64,000 nucleotides of DNA from Tetrahymena thermophila SB210. Taxonomy: Eukaryota; Ciliophora; Oligohymenophorea; Hymenostomatida; Tetrahymenidae. Location of the stretch: positions 372,001-436,000 of the forward strand of contig NW_002476559.1 of assembly GCF_000189635.1 (NCBI RefSeq), given 5' to 3'. The notes beneath the pieces were generated by a model. It was not told where the DNA came from. It did not search any database and saw only the letters and a program-made list of their open reading frames with translations. The position numbers were made by a program, and so were the translations under genes. The stretch's first letter is position 1. Every line of letters starts with the position of its first letter. This document shows positions 57,621 to 64,000 of this stretch, in pieces.

Positions 57621-60560
57621 ATGTCTCATCACCCACAAAACCCATAAGGGCATTAAATATTAAAAACTATGCACTTCCATCAACACAGTAACTAACTAAC
57701 TCACTCCCTCACTATTTTTTTGAAAACGCATTTATTTATCTTAAATAAAATATTTATTTTAAAATAATAAAAGAGGGCTTAGACTTGAATAAAATCCCAG
57801 CTGATTGGAATAAAGCAATTAGACATGCAGTAAATCATTCATAAAAACATTAATGAACAAAATATAAAGTGATTAAATATCTTAAAATATAGAAATCCAG
57901 AGAAACTAAACCTGAAAGGGCCAAAATTTCAGACGATGATTTCGAAGAAGTTTGTGAGTGTTGTGGTTACGAATTAGTAAATAATGATTAAAAATATAAC
58001 CCAAAATTTATAAATTTATTTAAAAATAGAATAGATAACCAATAGGCTTATTTGTACCTAGCATTTAGCTTGGATTTTTAGGTTCTGGTTTCCCTCTTTT
58101 TTACAATTATATCCAATATTGTATTATTATGCTTACTTGTTTATTAGCTATTTAGGGTATACCTAATATAATTTACAACTACAAGGGAAACTTTTGTGAT
58201 AAAACTCTCTTAGAAGCTTATGAGGCCGCTGAAGAAAATAAGGTTTTTTTTTTTTTTTTTCTATCAGCAATAATAGACATTTTTTTTAGTTTTGTTTGTT
58301 TTTTGAATTTCAAAAATATGCTGATTATCAAATTTATCTTAAAAGGAACATCCTGAAGAAGGTTTTCTACTTCCCTGCCCTGAAAGTTTTACTAATAGAA
58401 TTTCATTTGCTAATGTACTGAATATAGAAGAAGGAATTAAATCTAATATGCATTTCTCAACAGCAGCTGTGTTAGTCTAAATAGTTTTATGTATTTTCTT
58501 CAGAAGAAGCCAAAGATAAATAGAAGTTGATGTTGATATAAAATACAACACTCCAGCTGACTACACTGTTTGGGTGAAGCACGTTCCTAAAGACATTCCA
58601 AATCCTAAAGAAGCTATTAAGAGACACTTTAAAGATTAAAATAAAAGGGTAACAAAAGTGAACTTGGTCTATGACATTTCTGAAATCGAAGAATTAGAAG
58701 AAGAATTTAAGGAATTGATAAAGGAGAAGTAAAAAAACTTAAAAGAACACGGATTTAATAATAAAACTCAAGAGTTGTAGGAAATTGAATAAAAGATTTA
58801 AAAAGTAGAACATGAAATAAGAGAAAAAGAAATTAACATAGTGCACGATCGTACCAAATTTACTGGCTAGGCATTTGTTAGCTTTGAAACTGAAAAAGGT
58901 AATTTAAAATTTTTTCAAATTATAAAAAATATTTTTTATTTATTTAATTAATTGAAATAAATAGAAAAAGAAGATTTGTTCACTTTTGCTCCTCCAAGTC
59001 TCGGATCAAAGATTTGTAATTTCATAACTTCATTAGGAAAGTTAGATCGTTATATTGATTCTCAAATCTTCGAGGGAAAACATAATATTTTAATAGTTGA
59101 TGCTCCTGAGCCAAACGATATAGATTGGGAATTTATTCACTGCAGTACTGGTTCAAAGGTTTTAGCTAGATTCATTTCATTAATTAAATGGATTGTATTG
59201 ATTGCCTTCAGTTTTTCAATTATTTGTCTCATAACCTATTTCCAGAACTTAAAAATTGATCACGTCTAAGAGGAATTGCTTGAATTGTAGCACAAAAGCA
59301 AAAAGAATAATGAATAAATCGATAAGGAAGAGGAAGAAAAGGTTCATTCATCAATGGCTATAATATCAGTCTTTTCATTTTTAATTTCAACTTCCATTGT
59401 ACTTTTTAATAAATTTGCACTCCCTTTTCTTGTTCACCACATAGTTGATGCAGAAAAATGGTCAACAAAAACAAAGTTAAATATTTCTTTCGCTTTCAAA
59501 TTAACTATTGCACTCTTCTTCAACACTGCATTGATTACTGTCTTGATAGAAGTTATCTTATTCAAAAACTTCTATGGCATTGGTGGTGGTATGATTCTGA
59601 ATGAAGAATTGGTCTTCATTTTCAACGCAATTATTCCTTCTCTTGCATGGGTCATTGACCCATGGTCGATCATTAAGAATATCCAAAGAAACAAAGAGCT
59701 CAAAAATAAAGAAAAATCTGTCCTCACTTAAGATGAAGCTAACAAGTAATAAATAAAATCATAAATAAATTAAATTGAAATATATATATATATATATATA
59801 TCTTTATTATACTTTGAATTATTTTAAATTTTCTAAATAATTTATTATTAATAGATTGATGGAACATCCAGACTATGCTATGGGTAAAAGATATGCTGAT
59901 ATTATGAAAACCATGTGGTTCACTTTCTTTTTCTCCCCTGTTATCCCTGTTGGAACTTTCTTCTCATTGATTGGTTTAATTTTATACTACTTCACAGATA
60001 AGTATAATTTAATTTACAGAAGAACAGTCAAAGAGTCTATTGGTAAAAGCTTATCCTTTGAAATGATGGATTTATAAGAATATTCTGTGTTGTTGCACTG
60101 CGTAAGATAATTAACATATTTAATTAATCATTTATTTATTTAAGGTATTTTATTATATATTTCTTAATATTTAAAAAGTTTGGTAATATTGCATTTAAGT
60201 GGATACTTGCAAAGGAAGTGGATTTAACTTCTTTTGTTCTATTTGGCATTTGCTTGCTTATATCTTTAGTTCCTATGGATAGCTTTAATGAATGGCTTTT
60301 CGAAATAAATGCTCATTCTGAAAGCAAACATTATTCTTAAGTCAAAGACTAGTTTGATACTGTAATTTTTAAGCCTTTTTAAAAAAATTTTAAAATCAAA
60401 AATATTTATTTAAAAGGACTACGATAGAGAGAATCCCATAACTAAGCACGAAGCACTTGTTGAATTCCAAAAATCAAGAGCAAGCAGTAAATATAATTAA
60501 AATATATTTAACAAACAAAACTTATTTGCACTAATTTTATAAATAGAAACTCATTTATGA
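57621..60560 (+). CDS. CSC1/OSCA/TMEM63-type (DUF221) mechanosensitive or osmosensitive cation channel
   Basis: Nine exons: 57621-57687, 57774-57829, 57893-58120, 58156-58242, 58346-58898, 58965-59745, 59855-60101, 60179-60361, 60417-60560; 782 codons (781 aa). All phases agree. The first membrane helix near residue 100 (YLYLAFSLDFQVLVSLFF) is followed by a GIPNIIYNYKGNFCD loop. A cytosolic domain follows with VWVKHVPKDIPNPKEA, a coiled Glu/Lys segment, AFVSFET and the family signature DAPEPNDIDWEFI. Then come multiple helices including ALFFNTALITVLIE, FIFNAIIPSLAWVIDPWS, YADIMKTMWFTFFFSPVIP and SLIGLILYYFTDKYNLIYRR. The order and length suit CSC1/TMEM63 proteins, hyperosmolarity- or tension-gated cation channels of plasma or internal membranes. 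The intron at 58121-58155 is only 35 nt. An optional 60-nt in-frame intron at about 60486-60545 would shorten the C-terminus without changing the stop. Confidence 0.85.
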
Positions 60561-61605
60561 AGGGGAGTTTGTTTGTATGTTTAATCCAAGCTTTTTTAAA
60601 CTGATTAAGAATCTCAAAATGAAAAAAATTATTTAACAAGTAATCTATTTTAAAAATAATATTTTTTTAAATAAGTGTATTAGATATTTATTTTGATTGT
60701 ATGTATGGTGTTTTAAATTATGACTAAGCTTACTTTTTCATAATTAAAGTTATTTAATTTACAAAAAAATATTAATAATTAAAGATGGTTTTGTTTATTC
60801 CTCTATTAAAACTATTAAAAATACTTGAAAGAAATATGTATTTAGGATATGATTTTTGTATTAAATAAAGTTAAAATAAGATTTGTTAGATATCTCCTAT
60901 TTATTCATTAATTTTCTATTTCATTTGAAAATAAAAATAGAGAAATTTTATTTTAATTATTAATTAACTTCACTTTCTTTCTGCTTTAAATTCTTTTTTG
61001 ATGTTTTTGATAAATATTTTAAGTAAAAACAATATTGATTAATAGATAGATAGATATTTATATAATTATATTGGTTAATCCAAAAATCATTCTTTTTGAT
61101 CTCTATGATTAAAATAATTGATCATATAATTTTTAAATTAAAAAAGCCTAAATTTAATAAAATTAAATTAAATAATTTAAAAACATCTTGAAATAAAATA
61201 CAATTGAGTTATTTTAATTTTGGATTTATGTTTGTGATAATACTAATTATTTTAATTTTTTAAACACATTTATGGTAGTACTTCTTAACTATATATTTTT
61301 ATTGTTTTTTTTATCAAGTAAAATATATTTTTTTATTAAAAAAAATATACTCGACCGAATCTATTTAATATTCGATCGTTCCCTAATAAATACCTTAATT
61401 ATTTAATTAAAATTAAATTTTTTTTGCATTTTAAATATAAAAAATTTGCAAAAAATAATTTAAGTTCCTAAAAAACTATTACAATAATTTATAAAATGTC
61501 TAAATTATTTAATTAAAAAAACAATAAATAATCATTTAGGATTATACATATTAATAAATACTATAGCTATCAAATTAAAGTATATAAAGTAGCTTAAATA
61601 GTCAA
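60561..61605. other. Convergent intergenic region between the CSC1-like gene and the second RNF213-like gene
   Basis: AT-rich, with a short GATA tract near 61041-61055 and poly-T/poly-A runs near 61310-61350. Both neighbouring genes end here, so it should hold two 3' UTRs. No gene seen. Confidence 0.55.
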
Positions 61606-64000
61606 TCAAGAATCTATTATTTTCTTGTTAAAGAAATCATCAGAAAAGTTCTCTAAATACATCGTTTCATATAAGTTTTGATTAGATTCTATATCCATTT
61701 CGATTGATGATTCAAGATTGTAACGCTTTTAATTTCTTCTTTATTTAAGTTTTTAATACAGATAGAATGACTCTTTAATAAGGATGTCTAGCTTGACAGC
61801 TTCATTTAAAAGAGACTCTATTTAAGATGAGTCATTCCATATTTCTTTGTAAATATCAATCCTGAATATTTATCCAAATAAATTTTCAGTACGACATAAT
61901 CCTTCTTTACTTAGATATCTAAATATAAATCTCCCTAGAGCTATCAAAAAGTTATTTAACTCCAAATTATTTGATGATATAAAGTTATATGCTTTTTCAA
62001 ATTTTTCTGAGCCAATCTAACATTTAAAGCTTGGATCACAAAGATTAACTAAGTTATCAATATTGAACTCTTCTAGTGTACAAATCATACTACTTAAATG
62101 TTTTAGCTTAATACTTTCTGACATAATAGCACTCAATTTAGGTATTTTGATTCGAATTTTAACATTATCAAAAGCTTACATTAAGGGCATTTCTTCTTTA
62201 TCACTAGAATTTAAATAAAACTAGAAAGCTCTGATTAGTTTGTTTAACAAATCATACATTTACTCTTTATTTTAAAGAATATCTTAGAGGTTTTATTTAA
62301 CTTCTTATGAAATTGGTTCTTATTTAATTTTAATATTTGATAAATGTCCAAAATCTAATATTGATATTTCTTGTAAGAAGGAGAATTTTTCAGAGTTCTA
62401 CAAATCTATAAAGACAGTACCTGTTAAGCAAGTTTTAACTAGCTCTTCTTATATTTACTTAAGGTCAAATATGTATGTATTTCCTTCTTTATATTCAGGA
62501 CTATTCATAAAATATTTTCTAAAGATAGTTTCTTTGTAAGGTTTAAGGATATTTAAATTTTCATCTAAGTGTTATATAGTCTTAACTTTAATAACCATAT
62601 TTTTTTGCGTTCTGCTTACAGAATCTACCAAAGACTGAAATTCTTGGATTATATTATTTTATTTTAAGCATAGTATTTCGAATATATTTGAGAATATTCC
62701 ATCTTCTGTATTAGACGAATACACCAAATCATTTAATTTTGTTTCTTCATCAAGATCATATATTTTATAGTCTCTGCATCCAATAATAAATTCTTTCTCT
62801 TTTTCTTTTATCTTTTAATAGTTAAAAAAGCTTAAAAACAAGATAAATAAAATAAATTTTAAATTACTTCTTTCCAAATAGGTATGAGCTATTATTAAAA
62901 ACATTTTAAAAGTGGATGAGTTTCTTCATCTTACAAAACCATCACTAAAGTTTTATTTTATGCCGATTTCATAGTAAAGGAATTGCTTAAATATTTCTAC
63001 ATCAGTTATGTAAAACTAACAAGCACCTTTAAAGACTTAGATATATATTCAATTTCATTTGAATCTAAAATTTTTTTCATAGACTAGTAATCCTTGTTGT
63101 TCTAATTTTCTTATTAAATTTATCTCTAAATAAAATTTGGTTCGCTACTAACTTTTACGAATCTTAAATTTCTATAATAATTTTAAACTTTTTATTCTAT
63201 ATTTTCAAATTGGAAAGTCTCTAAAATTTTTACTATGTGAATCTCACCCTTTTGTTAATTTAATAATACAAGCTTTGATTGTAATATAATATCTTAAATC
63301 TTTAAAGAGAACTAGGAGTTCAGTTTTGACCTTTCTTCAGGATCTTATAAAGGTTTTATGGAGTCATCATTTAAAATTACATTTATAATTTTAAATAAAA
63401 TGATACTTATCTCTTATTCTCTTATATCTTTAAATTTCATTATCTAATAAATTTATTCAATAGCTAAATCAATTTATTCATTCAAAAAGTTCTCTGGATT
63501 TTCTTGATAATGTATCTTCAAGTGCTCACAAAGCTCCCATATACTTACTTACTCATTTATTAGTTATTTATTTTTAAATGAAGTCATTGTCACCTACTTC
63601 TATGAGCTTAATCTTTTTCTCTGAAAAGCTAAAATAATTGAAATGGAGTACATTAAAGTAAATATTCTTAGATCTAATGAATTTCCTTATTCTAATTAAT
63701 CATCATTAATTCCTTATATTAATCTTATATATATGCCTTTCCATTAGTTCTAATTAATGATATTTTATAATTCTGTTTTTTAGGTGTGTGCATCTTATAA
63801 GACTAATTTTGTATTTGGACTTCCCTTAGCAATTTAATGACCACATCTTTAGCACATAAAATTAGATTTTAAGTTAGAACACTAATTAGAGAATATATAT
63901 TCTTAACAATTTAAGCATTAATACAATTAAGAATTGTTTTAAATATCATATCTAAACAACGAGATATTATTCAATTTACTAAATGGATAATAAAGCTCGT
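61606..64000 (-). CDS. Second RNF213/mysterin-like gene, C-terminal part only
   Basis: Exons 62868-64000 (continuing past the right edge) and 61606-62811, TGA at 61606. About 780 residues are visible and align with the C-terminus of the giant gene at 39167. Shared features are a zinc knuckle LYQCLNCQEYIF...C...CQRCG near 63790-63905 with the identical spacing C-x2-C-x8-C-x8-C-x2-C, an IP.WK.IK.(R/K)E segment interrupted by an intron at the same codon (56 nt here, 80 nt there), and LNNFLIALGRFIFRYLS...IDIYKEIWND near the end. The ATPase part lies outside the window. The two copies are clearly diverged, so the duplication is old. The same functional caveats apply as for the complete copy. Confidence 0.85.

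Overview
This window reads as a ciliate nuclear (most likely macronuclear) scaffold from Tetrahymena or a close relative. It is extremely AT-rich. Long reading frames only appear when TAA and TAG are read as glutamine and TGA is the only stop. Genes carry short AT-rich GT-AG introns, and the content (LRR proteins with one exon per repeat, a cyclic-nucleotide-dependent kinase, duplicated transmembrane families) is typical of oligohymenophorean ciliates. Standard-code ORF calls fragment nearly every real gene here, so all models below were built by hand with the ciliate code and checked for splice phase.

Left part (1-10.9 kb): a 5' fragment of an SSF1/Peter Pan ribosome-biogenesis gene (minus) runs off the left edge. 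It is followed by three tandem, single-exon, minus-strand DUF4246-like genes in a repeat of about 3 kb, and by the decayed upstream flank of a fourth unit.

Middle (10.9-37.3 kb, plus strand): a 20-exon leucine-rich-repeat gene in which fifteen exons are exactly 90 nt and nearly every exon is one repeat; two tandem copies of a ciliate two-helix membrane protein family (the second interrupted by a 100-N gap that appears to hold no missing sequence); a tesmin/LIN54-type CXC DNA-binding protein; and a three-cNMP-domain protein kinase of the PKG type with a 3.3-kb intron. That intron contains a coding-like open frame that joins the kinase exons in phase.

Right part (37.3-64 kb): a 4617-codon, six-exon minus-strand gene of the RNF213/mysterin family (two AAA ATPase units and a C-terminal zinc knuckle of the RZ type, no RING seen); three identical tRNA-Lys(UUU) genes; a nine-exon CSC1/OSCA/TMEM63-like channel gene (plus); and the 3' part of a second RNF213-like paralogue running off the right edge.

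The genes do not form an operon. The architecture is one of local duplication: three families occur as neighbouring copies, and the tRNA is in triplicate. All intergenic regions are very AT-rich (often poly-A/poly-T and TAAA-type) and show no recognisable transposon, CRISPR array or chromosome-breakage sequence.
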